A stretch of DNA of 64,000 bases, from positions 62,001 to 126,000 of the forward strand of contig NZ_JAUTWQ010000011.1 of NCBI RefSeq assembly GCF_046719735.1, given 5' to 3'. The notes under the pieces were generated by a model, which saw only the letters and a list, made by a program, of their open reading frames with translations, was not told where the DNA came from and made no database searches. Both the position numbers and the translations under genes were made by a program. Source of the DNA: Halobacillus_B rhizosphaerae. Its GTDB lineage: Bacteria > Bacillota > Bacilli > Bacillales > Halobacillaceae. The first letter of the stretch is position 1. Each line of letters begins with the position of its first letter. Below are positions 8,891 through 16,848 of the stretch, in pieces.

Positions 8891-8949
8891 ATGAGTACGC
8901 TCATTATTGAGTGTACTCATATTTTTATACAAGTAAGTGTGAATGTCAA
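8891..8949 (-). promoter_or_regulatory. TetR promoter with 30-bp operator-like palindrome
   Basis: Perfectly matched arms at 8891-8920: ATGAGTAC, one base, CTCA, TTAT, TGAG, one base, GTACTCAT. On the minus strand a TTGACA (8949-8944) lies upstream with A+T-rich -10 candidates (TAAAAA), so the palindrome would cover the transcription start. This is typical of TetR autorepression. Confidence 0.65.
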
Positions 8950-8955
8950 CTGGCC

Positions 8956-10275
8956 TTATCCTGTTAGAATATCTTCGCTTGGATACTTAATAATATCCGG
9001 CGTCTGCTTGGCAAAGGCGAATGCGAAGGTAAGGGGACCGAGCTTTCCGATCAGCATGGTAATAATAATAATAAACTTACCGAAAATCGTTAAGCTTCCT
9101 GTGAGTCCCATGGAGAGACCAACCGTGCCGAATGCTGATATCGTTTCAAATAATACATCTAGAAAAGGGGCGTTCTGCGAAAGCTCCAGCAGAAATACGG
9201 CACAAAGAATAACAAAAACACTTCCCATGGTTAACGCCAAGGCACGAATAATCAGCCCATAGTCCAATCTGCGCCGATAAACGACCGCATTATCTCGATT
9301 TTTGAAGAAGGCGATGGTAGCTAACACAATCGCTAAAGCAGTGGTTAATTTAATTCCACCAGCCGTTGATCCGCTTCCTCCGCCAATAAACATGAGAATC
9401 AGCATAAAGAACAAGGAGGCATCATCCATCTGCCCGATATCTATCGAGTTAAAGCCTGCCGTTCTTGGGGTTACCGCTTGAAAATAGGCAGCCTGCATTT
9501 TTCCAGTTATGGTGAAATCCGCGATGGTGTTCGGATTGTTGTATTCCAGAATAAAAATGACGAAGAAGCTAATGACATTAATGACCAGGGTGCCAATGAT
9601 CATGATTTTCGTATGCAGCATAAGGTCTTTGAATTCTTTGCTTTTCCACATATCAAATACAACGGTAAAGCCGATGCCCCCGATAATAAAAAGTAGACTG
9701 ATTACAATATTGATAACAGGGTCTGTGGCATAGCCCGATAAACTATCGGACCAGATCGAGAATCCCGCATTATTAAAGGCAGAGACGGCATGAAAGATAC
9801 TAGCATAAAGTCCTTTGGCATAGCCCATTTCAGGAACCCAGCGAACGGAAAGGAAAATGGCGGCAACCGCTTCTACAGACAGGGAGAAAATAAGTAATTT
9901 CTTTACCAGACGGATGACTCCTCCCACCGATGTCTGGTTGAGAGCCTGCTGCACTAATAATCGTTCCTTAATGCCAATTCGCCGGCCGAGCACCATATAA
10001 ATCAGCACAGCAAAGGTCATAATTCCAAGACCTCCAAGCTGAATAAGCCCCATAATAATGGTTTGCCCGAATAATGTGAACGCAGATCCTGTATCAACCA
10101 CAGCTAAACCCGTTACGGTCATCGCTGACGTTGCAGTAAATAGCGCATTAAGAAAGGAAATCGAATGTACCGTGGAAATGGGCAGCTTTAATAAGAGCGT
10201 ACCTGCGATAATTAAAGTTAAAAAGGTAACGATTAGAAATTGAGGCGGATTTAAATTCACTACTTTGCTATTCAT
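8956..10275 (-). CDS. ktrB: KtrB/KtrD-type potassium uptake channel subunit
   Basis: Membrane subunit of a Ktr-type, Na+-dependent K+ uptake system (Trk/Ktr/HKT superfamily). 439 residues with four membrane-pore-membrane repeats. The selectivity-filter regions are visible as TVTGLAVVDTG, FNNAGFSIWSD, TPRTAGFNSID and FGTVGLSMGLTG. Start at the ATG at 10275 (MNSKVVNLNPPQF). No ktrA/ktrC RCK subunit lies nearby, so the cytosolic partner must be encoded elsewhere. K+ uptake by Ktr is part of the first response to osmotic upshift, which fits the mscL gene divergently placed next to it. KtrB and KtrD cannot be told apart here. Confidence 0.9.
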   Translation of the reverse strand: MNSKVVNLNPPQFLIVTFLTLIIAGTLLLKLPISTVHSISFLNALFTATSAMTVTGLAVVDTGSAFTLFGQTIIMGLIQLGGLGIMTFAVLIYMVLGRRIGIKERLLVQQALNQTSVGGVIRLVKKLLIFSLSVEAVAAIFLSVRWVPEMGYAKGLYASIFHAVSAFNNAGFSIWSDSLSGYATDPVINIVISLLFIIGGIGFTVVFDMWKSKEFKDLMLHTKIMIIGTLVINVISFFVIFILEYNNPNTIADFTITGKMQAAYFQAVTPRTAGFNSIDIGQMDDASLFFMLILMFIGGGSGSTAGGIKLTTALAIVLATIAFFKNRDNAVVYRRRLDYGLIIRALALTMGSVFVILCAVFLLELSQNAPFLDVLFETISAFGTVGLSMGLTGSLTIFGKFIIIITMLIGKLGPLTFAFAFAKQTPDIIKYPSEDILTG

Positions 10276-10463
10276 TCATTCATCACCAGCTAATCTTAGA
10301 GTGATCTTATTATAATCCTTTCTCTCCAAAGTTTAAATAAGAATTCCAGGCAAAGGGGACTGATTGTAAAATCTATGACCATAAATGAAATTAGATCACC
10401 CGCATCTATACTCATAGCTCGTCCGAATTCTTCATACAATGAAATCAGGAAGGTGTTGATTTC

Positions 10464-10958
10464 ATGGGTTTATTACACGAATTCCGCCAGTTTACGGTAA
10501 GGGGAAATGCTTTGGAAATAGGGATAGGGATGGTTTTAGGGGCAGCTTTCAGCGGCTTTATTGATTCCTTAGTGACCGATTTGCTGCTGCCTCCCATCGG
10601 GTTATTTTTCTCAAAGATGAACATTGATAACTTGTTTATAAGCTTGAATGGCCAAACCTTTCCTTCCCTGTCTGCAGCAAAAGAGGCAGGAGCAGCAACG
10701 ATCAACTATGGGTTATTCTTTACAGCTTCGGTCAGATTTATAATCGTTTTGTTTGCTGTATTTCTAGTTGTCCGCCAGCTTAACCGCTGGAAGAAACCTC
10801 ATCAGCATCCACTAGATTCGATGACAAAGAAAGAATGTCCGTATTGCTGTATGCCTATTCCATCACAAGCGATCCTTTGTCCCAATTGCTCTTCTGAATT
10901 AACAACAGATCACGAAGACAGATGGAGGCGTAAAGCTCCGAAGTGGAAGATGAAGTAG
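10464..10958 (+). CDS. mscL: MscL mechanosensitive channel with C-terminal zinc ribbon
   Basis: Large-conductance mechanosensitive channel that vents solutes on hypo-osmotic shock. The N-terminal amphipathic helix and TM1 are typical (EFRQFTVRGNALEIGIGMVLGAAF, residues 6-29), and TM2 is at about 85-107. The usual short charged C-terminal helix is replaced by a longer 55-residue tail with two CxxC pairs: C125/C128 (CPYC, followed by C129) and C139/C142 (CPNC). This looks like a zinc ribbon. Start at the ATG at 10464 with AGGAAGGTG upstream. Divergent from the KtrB gene. Length is 164 residues against about 130 for most MscL. Confidence 0.93.
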   Translation: MGLLHEFRQFTVRGNALEIGIGMVLGAAFSGFIDSLVTDLLLPPIGLFFSKMNIDNLFISLNGQTFPSLSAAKEAGAATINYGLFFTASVRFIIVLFAVFLVVRQLNRWKKPHQHPLDSMTKKECPYCCMPIPSQAILCPNCSSELTTDHEDRWRRKAPKWKMK

Positions 10959-11044
10959 GAAAATCAGGAAATCAAATAGCCACAGATAAAATGGGAAACG
11001 GAACTTATTACAAAGATTCGCGTCCTCATTTTTATCTCAATTAA

Positions 11045-11078
11045 GAACCCCCGAACCAAGCAAATGGTCCGGGGGTTA
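11045..11078 (-). terminator. Terminator after molybdopterin oxidoreductase gene
   Basis: AACCCCCGAACCA (11046-11058) with TGGTCCGGGGGTT (11065-11077), followed on the minus strand by CTTAATT. May also end mscL transcripts. Confidence 0.7.
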
Positions 11079-11140
11079 GTGGTGTTTAAATATTCTTGTT
11101 CTGTTTATGTGTAGTTCGTTCTGAAATGCTGTCCTAAAAC

Positions 11141-12379
11141 TCAGGCATCTACATAGGCATCTTTCTTGTAGCCGCGCTGTTCCCAATAGCCGGTATGTTC
11201 TTTCTCAATTAACTCGATTCTATTTAACCACTTCACAGATTTGTAGGCATACATCTCTGGAACGATTAAGCGGACAGGGCCGCCATTCCGATTCTCAATT
11301 AATTCCCCGTCTATGAGCATGGCAACGAGTACATCATCTGCCATGGCCTGATCGATGGTCAGCGTATCAGTATACACTCCGTCCTGTGAATAGAATTTTA
11401 CATATTTGGCCTTCTGTTTAACACCTGATTTATTTAGTAAGTCCTTTAACTTAATGCCTTCCCAAGTTACGTGGTAAAGACTCCAGCCTGTGACACAATG
11501 AAAGTCAGATACTTGAACTTCACGCTTTAAGTTGACAAACTGTTCCCAATTCCACGCCTGAGACTGATCGACTAGACCATCAATTTTAAACGAGAAGTTT
11601 TTATCATTAATTTCAGGCATCCGGGTGACTGTATAATACCGAAAGCTGCCTTTCCTTCCTCCCCCCACAGGAGGTTTAGATTTAGGGAGGGGCTTCGGAA
11701 GAGGGGAGAAGGTTTCAGTCAGCGGCAGGGTAGAAGATGGTGAACTCGAGCTTACCGAAGAACCAAAATAAGGCTTCAGCCATTGATAAATAAATGGGGT
11801 GAAAATAAGGGCAATGGTTGTCCCTGTTCCTCTGCGCAGCAAAGTTCTCCGATTCATGATCGGATTTCCTTCTTCAATGACCATATGTTTTTCCTGAATC
11901 TTTTTCTGTCGGGCCTTTTCCCAATTTTTAAACCAAAGGGCACGTGTAATACTGTGATAAATTAAGTACGGAACACCAACATAAGTGAAGAGATCGTGAA
12001 CCACCAGGGCAAAAGAACTTAATCCCGGTCCGAACTTTCGATGGAACGTTAAGACCAATCCAGAAACAATGAGAGAGATCAGTACAAAGAGTACAAAGTA
12101 TAAATTGGCCCGGTTATTTTTTCGTTTTCGCAGCGTCTTTAAATGTTTAGCAATTTTAGGTGCATAGAAGAGCACGGGAAGAACACTGAGGAAACCTATC
12201 CAAATGTGACCGTCCCTCACCCAAATTCTTAGCTGCGGAAACCACTGTCTGAAACTTGTGGAGAAGAGAATAAAACCAGTGATCGCCAGAACAGTAAAAA
12301 GAATAGCATTCCAATGGTGAATCTGTTTTAGTTTCTGACCGAATTTCTTCTGGAGGTTGAAAAATACTTGTTTATCCAC
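11141..12379 (-). CDS. Membrane-anchored molybdopterin oxidoreductase fused to a b-type cytochrome domain
   Basis: Residues 1-150 hold four hydrophobic segments with conserved histidines (H21/H22, H58, H113, H128, H142), like a cytochrome b561/DUF4405-type domain. A short linker contains NRRTLLRRGTG (176-186), a twin-arginine-like motif followed by another hydrophobic stretch. Residues 245-412 are a sulfite oxidase/YedY-type molybdopterin domain with the Mo-ligand cysteine C295 (DFHCVTGWS) and PVRLIVPEMYAYKS. It probably reduces or oxidises an extracytoplasmic substrate using quinone electrons. Start at the GTG at 12379, with GAAGGAAAGGG upstream, overlapping the histidine kinase stop by 8 nt. 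Third gene of a regulator-kinase-enzyme operon. Substrate unknown. Confidence 0.82.
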   Translation of the reverse strand: MDKQVFFNLQKKFGQKLKQIHHWNAILFTVLAITGFILFSTSFRQWFPQLRIWVRDGHIWIGFLSVLPVLFYAPKIAKHLKTLRKRKNNRANLYFVLFVLISLIVSGLVLTFHRKFGPGLSSFALVVHDLFTYVGVPYLIYHSITRALWFKNWEKARQKKIQEKHMVIEEGNPIMNRRTLLRRGTGTTIALIFTPFIYQWLKPYFGSSVSSSSPSSTLPLTETFSPLPKPLPKSKPPVGGGRKGSFRYYTVTRMPEINDKNFSFKIDGLVDQSQAWNWEQFVNLKREVQVSDFHCVTGWSLYHVTWEGIKLKDLLNKSGVKQKAKYVKFYSQDGVYTDTLTIDQAMADDVLVAMLIDGELIENRNGGPVRLIVPEMYAYKSVKWLNRIELIEKEHTGYWEQRGYKKDAYVDA

Positions 12380-13424
12380 TCGTAACACCCTTTCCTTCTC
12401 TCGGCAGCTGTATGGTAAAGGTAGACCCTGTTCCCAATTCACTGGCGGCAAAGATTTTCCCTTCATGCGCTTCCACTATATGCCGAGCAATAGCGAGTCC
12501 AAGCCCGGTTCCTGCATATTTCTGATTTCGAGATGCTTCTACTCGGTAAGTACGGTCAAAAATATGAGGTAAATGTTCTTGGCTGATACCCTCTCCTTGA
12601 TCTTCTACCTCTATAAAAATGAAACGGTCCTGCTGACGGATACGGATTCTAATATCTGTTCTCGCTTCAGAGTGACGGAGAGCATTATCCAGCAGGTTCA
12701 CTAATACTCGCTTCATTTTCTCGCCATCCATATAGACTTCCTTTACCCGTTCTGGAAAGTCAATGTGCACTTCTCTATGCTGTTCTTCTAAAATAAACCG
12801 CTTATGCTCCATGACTTCGAGCAGCCACTGGTCAAGTGCGGTCCATTCTTTATGAAGCTGCATGGTGCCGGAATCATAGACAGAAAGCTCAAATAATTGC
12901 TGAATCATTTGATCAAGACGTTCCACTTCAAGGGAAATGGTCCGCATGTATTGAGCTTTTGACTTTGGATCTTCCACCACACCATCTTGAATGGCCTGAA
13001 TGAAAGCTCGAATAGAAGCCATAGGTGTTCTTAGATCGTGGGAAATGTTCGCTACAAGTTCCCGTCTTGACTGTTCAGCTTTTTGAAGCGCCTGGAATGA
13101 TTGGCTGAGCCGTGTGCTCATCCCGTTAAATTGATGGGTCAGAGAGCGGATTTCTACAGGACCTTCTTCTGGAATTTTAGTTCCGAAATCGTTCTCGCTG
13201 ATATGGTGAGCTTCCTCAGCTAACCGTTTAATTGAACGTTCTACAGGAGAAGTGAGCAAGTAATAAACTAAAAAAGAGATAAAAGCAGAAAGAACAGTAA
13301 GCAAGGAAAGCCAGCCGATCATCGAAACCGACAAAATCATATAGAAATAGCTGATAATTAAGAACGTAGTCATGAGTAAAATACTACTTCCGTTGGCGAG
13401 CAGGAAGATGGTTTTTATTTTCAT
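12372..13424 (-). CDS. Sensor histidine kinase
   Basis: 350 residues. Two N-terminal membrane segments (about 5-30 and 36-57) with almost no loop between them, so there is no extracellular sensor domain. A HAMP-like linker (58-110), HisKA H-box with the phospho-acceptor H129 (NISHDLRTPMAS) and a HATPase_c domain follow, with N-box NLLDNALRHSE, G1 EDQGEGI and G2 GTGLGLAI. Overlaps the upstream response regulator by 4 nt (ATGA). Likely senses membrane or intracellular cues and partners that regulator; the linked molybdoenzyme suggests a redox or oxidant stimulus, but that is inference. Confidence 0.94.
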   Translation of the reverse strand: MKIKTIFLLANGSSILLMTTFLIISYFYMILSVSMIGWLSLLTVLSAFISFLVYYLLTSPVERSIKRLAEEAHHISENDFGTKIPEEGPVEIRSLTHQFNGMSTRLSQSFQALQKAEQSRRELVANISHDLRTPMASIRAFIQAIQDGVVEDPKSKAQYMRTISLEVERLDQMIQQLFELSVYDSGTMQLHKEWTALDQWLLEVMEHKRFILEEQHREVHIDFPERVKEVYMDGEKMKRVLVNLLDNALRHSEARTDIRIRIRQQDRFIFIEVEDQGEGISQEHLPHIFDRTYRVEASRNQKYAGTGLGLAIARHIVEAHEGKIFAASELGTGSTFTIQLPREGKGVTSG

Positions 13425-14131
13425 GATGATTCCCCCGGATCAAACTTGTAGCCAATTCCCCATACCGTTTCCAGTAAAGCGGGATGGGAGGGATCTTTTT
13501 CAATTTTCTCCCGTAAACGGCGAAGGTGAACAGTGACCGTTGTAGTATCTCCATCATAATCGGTATCCCAAACCCTATGAAGAAGCTGACTTCTGGAGAA
13601 CACTTGTCTCGGATGGGAGACGAGCAATAGCAGAAGATCAAACTCCTTCACAGTCAGGGATACAGGACTTCCATGCGCTACTACTTCTCTCGTGCTTGTA
13701 TCTAAAGTAATCCCCCCGAGTTCGATTCTGAAGTTTTCCTTTGATGCCGACTGAGTGGTTCGAGAGCCGACTAGACGAAAGATCGAGCGAACTCTCAGCA
13801 CCAGTTCTTGTGGGTTAAACGGTTTGCTCATATAGTCGTTCGCCCCTATGGTCAATCCAAACAATCGGTCATAATCTTCCGACTTAGCAGTAAGCATTAA
13901 AATCGGCGTTTCATCTTCGGCACGAACCGTTTCGCAAACTTGCCAGCCGTCAACGATCGGCATCATTAAATCCAGGATGATTAAATCCGGATGCTGTTTT
14001 CTCCAAATACTTAAAGCTTCTCTTCCGTTTGCAGCCGTATAGATTTCATAACCTTCACGTTCCAAATACCGCCTGCACACATCCAATATGGAAGCTTCAT
14101 CATCTGCAATAAGCACGGACTTTTTCTCCAA
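13421..14131 (-). CDS. OmpR/PhoB family response regulator
   Basis: 236 residues counted from the TTG at 14131, which has AAGGGG at 8 nt spacing; a GTG 9 nt upstream is too close to that site. Receiver domain with acidic pocket (IADDE), phospho-acceptor D54 (LIILDLMMP), conserved T and K (LMLTAKS, YMSKPF), then a winged-helix DNA-binding domain (TVKEFDLLLLLV to the VWGIGYKF end). First gene of an operon with the kinase and the molybdopterin oxidoreductase. Confidence 0.93.
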   Translation of the reverse strand: MEKKSVLIADDEASILDVCRRYLEREGYEIYTAANGREALSIWRKQHPDLIILDLMMPIVDGWQVCETVRAEDETPILMLTAKSEDYDRLFGLTIGANDYMSKPFNPQELVLRVRSIFRLVGSRTTQSASKENFRIELGGITLDTSTREVVAHGSPVSLTVKEFDLLLLLVSHPRQVFSRSQLLHRVWDTDYDGDTTTVTVHLRRLREKIEKDPSHPALLETVWGIGYKFDPGESS

Positions 14132-14204
14132 TATATTCACCCCTTTAGTAGTTCATTGTTTTTCTTTATCATAGCATGAACGAAAAAGGGGATTTTAAAT
14201 TCAA

Positions 14205-14570
14205 TTACTTATTATCCATATCATCGCTGCCATTCATATCATCTTCGCCCTTCATATCAGAGTCACTGTCCTTCATGTCGTCTTCGCTCTTCATATCGGA
14301 GCCGCTGTCCTTCATGTCGTCCTCACTCTTCATATCAGAGTCGCTGTCCTTCATATCGTCCTCGCTCTTCATATCGGAGTCGCTGTCCTTCATGTCGTCT
14401 TCGCCCTTCATATCAGAGTCACTATCCTTCATGTCATCACTACTGTCCATATTTTCTTGCTGCTGGTCGTCCATTTGGTCATCCCCGTTATTATTGTTAT
14501 CATCGCTTGTTCCGCATGCCGCTAACACCAATACAGACAGGATGCCTACCATCGTTATCCATTTCTTCAT
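14205..14570 (-). CDS. Acidic lipoprotein with 13-residue tandem repeats
   Basis: 121 residues. Lipoprotein signal peptide with lipobox VLAAC, so acylated at C19. The mature part is almost entirely Asp, Ser, Met, Lys, Glu and Asn and contains five copies of DDMKDSDSDMKxE (residues 45-109), with variants SGSD and KGE/KSE. The repeat unit is 39 bp in DNA, so copy number may vary between strains. It resembles the DDMK-type secreted lipoproteins seen in halophilic Bacillaceae only in composition; I cannot assign a function. Ends 65 bp from the response-regulator start on the same strand. Start at the ATG at 14570 preceded by AAAGGAGTGAAGGTAAA. Confidence 0.82.
   Translation of the reverse strand: MKKWITMVGILSVLVLAACGTSDDNNNNGDDQMDDQQQENMDSSDDMKDSDSDMKGEDDMKDSDSDMKSEDDMKDSDSDMKSEDDMKDSGSDMKSEDDMKDSDSDMKGEDDMNGSDDMDNK
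14244..14438 (-). repeat. Five tandem 39-bp repeats within the lipoprotein gene
   Basis: Near-identical in-frame 39-bp units encoding DDMKDSDSDMKxE. Synonymous and a few coding changes separate the copies (GGC/AGC for G/S, GAC/GGC for D/G). Confidence 0.88.
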
Positions 14571-14837
14571 TTTACCTTCACTCCTTTCGATTTAATTAAA
14601 GTGTACTAGGCAGGACTTACAGATCACTTAAGAAATCCTTACAAAACTATTAATTATATTCTTCATCAATTGAACAGAGTGTTAAATTAGTAGTTCCTGT
14701 TTTCTTTTACTATAGGAATTAGATGGGGGATGCCTGACGGAGGGGGGTTTTAGTAAATGTAAGGATAGTATTTGGAATTCAAATTTTAATGAAAAGGTGA
14801 ATTATTTCATTTTCCAAATTAATAAAGACCAAACAAG

Positions 14838-14900
14838 GTGTAAAAAGTATTTGATACCTAATTTGGTTTTTATTATCATTAAAGTGTAAAATACTTTTGA
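14838..14900 (+). promoter_or_regulatory. Operator-like repeats before the small XRE gene
   Basis: Two GTGTAAAA half-repeats (14838 and 14884) are each followed by A+T-rich arms. AAAAGTATTT (14843-14852) and AAATACTTTT (14889-14898) are exact inverted repeats 36 bp apart. They lie just upstream of the regulator start and are good candidates for its own binding sites. The rest of 14571-14837 holds no gene that I can support. Confidence 0.45.
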
Positions 14901-14931
14901 CATATGCAGAAGAGAAAGAGTGGGGAATGAT

Positions 14932-15120
14932 TTGAAAAATCATATTAAGACATTAAGGGAAGATCTAGGGGTTTCACAAGGTAAACTTGCAGATCTTTGT
15001 AATGTAAGTCGTCAAACAATAAATGCGATTGAAAATAACAAGTATGATCCTACTTTAAAATTAGCTTTTAATATAGCTAAGCATTTAGGGGCTACCGTTG
15101 ATAAAGTTTTTACACCATAA
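14932..15120 (+). CDS. Small XRE/Cro-CI type helix-turn-helix regulator
   Basis: 62 residues from the TTG at 14932 (KNHIKTLREDLGVSQ), with GTGGGGA upstream; a GTG start 12 nt earlier is the alternative. A complete HTH_3 domain: VSQGKLADLCNVSRQTINAIE, then KYDPTLKLAFNIAKHLG and VDKVF. Such minimal regulators are typically encoded directly before a small membrane protein and repress the pair. That arrangement is seen here: the next gene starts 21 nt downstream. Confidence 0.9.
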   Translation: MKNHIKTLREDLGVSQGKLADLCNVSRQTINAIENNKYDPTLKLAFNIAKHLGATVDKVFTP

Positions 15121-15141
15121 ACATATAGGGGTGAGGAAAAA

Positions 15142-15459
15142 GTGAGTATATTTTTAACATATTTGATTGTTCCTATTGTCTGGCTTGTTATAGTAGGTTG
15201 GTTATCTGGTAGTAAGGAATTTATCTTTAAGCCAAAAGAAGATGAAAGAAAAGAGTGGATTAAACAAAGAGCTGTTATTCAAAGTTGGGCTACATTAATT
15301 CTCTTCATGCTTTCAAATTTTCTTTTCGATTATTTCAATGTAGGCGATCCTCGTCTGGATGGTATTAAAACTCAGTATCCTGAGCTATTTTATTTAGCAG
15401 TATTATTACTAAGTTATTGTGTATTTTATATTATTAATGGACGGAAGGTCAGCGCATAG
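15142..15459 (+). CDS. Small membrane protein paired with XRE regulator
   Basis: 105 residues, GTG start with GGTGAGGAAAA. Three hydrophobic segments (about 3-21, 48-66 and 82-98), with a charged loop containing KEDERKEWIKQR between the first two. It resembles DUF2178/DUF3796-type proteins that accompany XRE regulators in Firmicutes, which is family recall rather than proof. Cotranscribed with the upstream regulator. Function unknown. Confidence 0.7.
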   Translation: MSIFLTYLIVPIVWLVIVGWLSGSKEFIFKPKEDERKEWIKQRAVIQSWATLILFMLSNFLFDYFNVGDPRLDGIKTQYPELFYLAVLLLSYCVFYIINGRKVSA

Positions 15460-15625
15460 ACGGTTTCTTTTAATTTTGTCATCTGTCAAGTGGACGCTCT
15501 TGAAGAGTTTTCTGTAATAAGGCAGGTTTGTTTAAGACTTGAATTTCGAGATAATAGCCATTTTTGAAACTACCTTCGATTAGTATCGTATGTATAAAAA
15601 GAGAAATAATTATAGGAGTGATTAG

Positions 15626-15817
15626 ATGGGAAATGAAAAAGAAACTCCTGAAGAAAGAAGAGATCGACTAAGACAAAAAGAACTAAACAATCCGTCTAGC
15701 AGCATTCACGGGAGCATTTCTTCTGATTTAGTTGGCGGATTAGGTTGGAAGGGTACTGGAGTAATTATTCTCTTACTAATAGTAGGCTTTATAATTTATG
15801 GAGTATTCTTTCGCTGA
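15626..15817 (+). CDS. Small tail-anchored membrane protein (DUF6366-like)
   Basis: 63 residues. A charged N-terminal half starts MGNEKETPEERRDRLRQ; then comes a short Gly-rich motif (DLVGGLGWKGTG), and a C-terminal membrane helix ends in VFFR. The PEERR...Q, LVGGLGWKGTG pattern matches what I recall of the DUF6366 family in Bacillales. Start at the ATG at 15626 with TAGGAGTG upstream. Stands alone between the XRE pair and the DinB gene. Function unknown. Confidence 0.72.
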   Translation: MGNEKETPEERRDRLRQKELNNPSSSIHGSISSDLVGGLGWKGTGVIILLLIVGFIIYGVFFR

Positions 15818-15925
15818 TGACTGCGTTCGTTTTTCGGTAAAGATCATAAATAAAGGAAATATGCCCTTTCCAGTCGAATAGTAGTCTAGAAGTTGGGTTA
15901 ACTATTTCCTATGAGGAGGTTTCTT

Positions 15926-16435
15926 ATGCGTCCACGACCATTATGTATTGATAATCCGGAGAATGATAATTATGTTCGTCTTGTGCCAGATGGAGATATA
16001 GAAGAAATACTTAGTAACCAACGGACAAAGACCATTACCCTCTTAAACAGCGTATCAGAGGAGTCAGCAAGCAAGGCGTATGCACCCGGGAAATGGACTT
16101 TAAAAGAAGTGATTGGGCATATGACCGACTCGGAACGTGTGATGTCGTATCGCATGCTTGCTATTGCACGAAATGAAAGTGAACCTCTCCCAGCAATGGA
16201 ACAGGATCGATACGTCACTATGGCAAACTTCAATAAATTATCCTGGGAACAGTTACTAGCTGGATTAGACGCGGTACGCGCTAACACGCTAAGCCTTATT
16301 TCAACCATTGATGATGCAGCTTGGGTTCGCAGTGGAACTGTAATGAACAGCCCAGTTTCGGTAGGCATCATTGCATATGGCATTGCCGGGCATGAGTTAC
16401 ACCATTTGAAAGTGATTAGTGATAAGTACTTATAA
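15926..16435 (+). CDS. DinB/YfiT-like metal-binding protein
   Basis: 169-residue four-helix-bundle protein of the DinB superfamily. The three-histidine metal site typical of the fold is visible as GHMTDSERV and AGHELHHLKVI. Start at ATG 15926, which follows AGGAGG at 7 nt; the ATG 15 nt upstream overlaps that site. Several members are thiol-S-transferases (bacillithiol or mycothiol dependent), but the substrate cannot be predicted. Stands alone. Confidence 0.86.
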   Translation: MRPRPLCIDNPENDNYVRLVPDGDIEEILSNQRTKTITLLNSVSEESASKAYAPGKWTLKEVIGHMTDSERVMSYRMLAIARNESEPLPAMEQDRYVTMANFNKLSWEQLLAGLDAVRANTLSLISTIDDAAWVRSGTVMNSPVSVGIIAYGIAGHELHHLKVISDKYL

Positions 16436-16603
16436 GTGGATTTGGGGTCTAATCTCCGGCACACGAAAGCGTTTGTTTGTGGGGACAGGCCCCAATCTCC
16501 CATTGAAGAAGCTGCTGCCCTTTATTCAAGAAAAGAGCAGGATAATTGAATAATGATTAAGTAAAAAAGTTTAGGAAAAGTAATAACTCATGAGGTGATA
16601 GCT

Positions 16604-16678
16604 TTGGCTGTCATAGGTTTAGTAGTGGCTTTATTTCAAACCTATATTCAAAGGGAATTGAAGAAAAGTTACGATTGA
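16604..16678 (+). CDS. Putative 24-residue membrane microprotein
   Basis: TTG start preceded by GAGGTGATAGC, 24 codons, stop TGA at 16676. The product is a single hydrophobic segment (AVIGLVVALFQTYIQ) followed by a basic tail (RELKKSYD). The strong ribosome binding site and amphipathic layout are the only evidence. The remainder of 16436-16848 has no other gene that I can support. Confidence 0.4.
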   Translation: MAVIGLVVALFQTYIQRELKKSYD

Positions 16679-16848
16679 TTAGTATGCAACTTTTACTCTC
16701 AGAAAACAATCTACATAACTCAAGACACTTTTGAAATAGAGTTGCTGGGATTATATTCCTAACCTAATTTATTTTGAAATCTAGTCTTTATGTAAAGGGA
16801 GCTTACTGCAGATACGGCGGAGTAGTAACAGAACAGGAGTGATTTACA

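Noticed and set aside
14176..14595. 139-codon serine/phenylalanine-rich frame opposite the lipoprotein
   Set aside because: Antisense shadow of the repetitive lipoprotein gene.
15970..16503. 177-codon minus-strand frame
   Set aside because: Antisense of the DinB gene, with no ribosome binding site.
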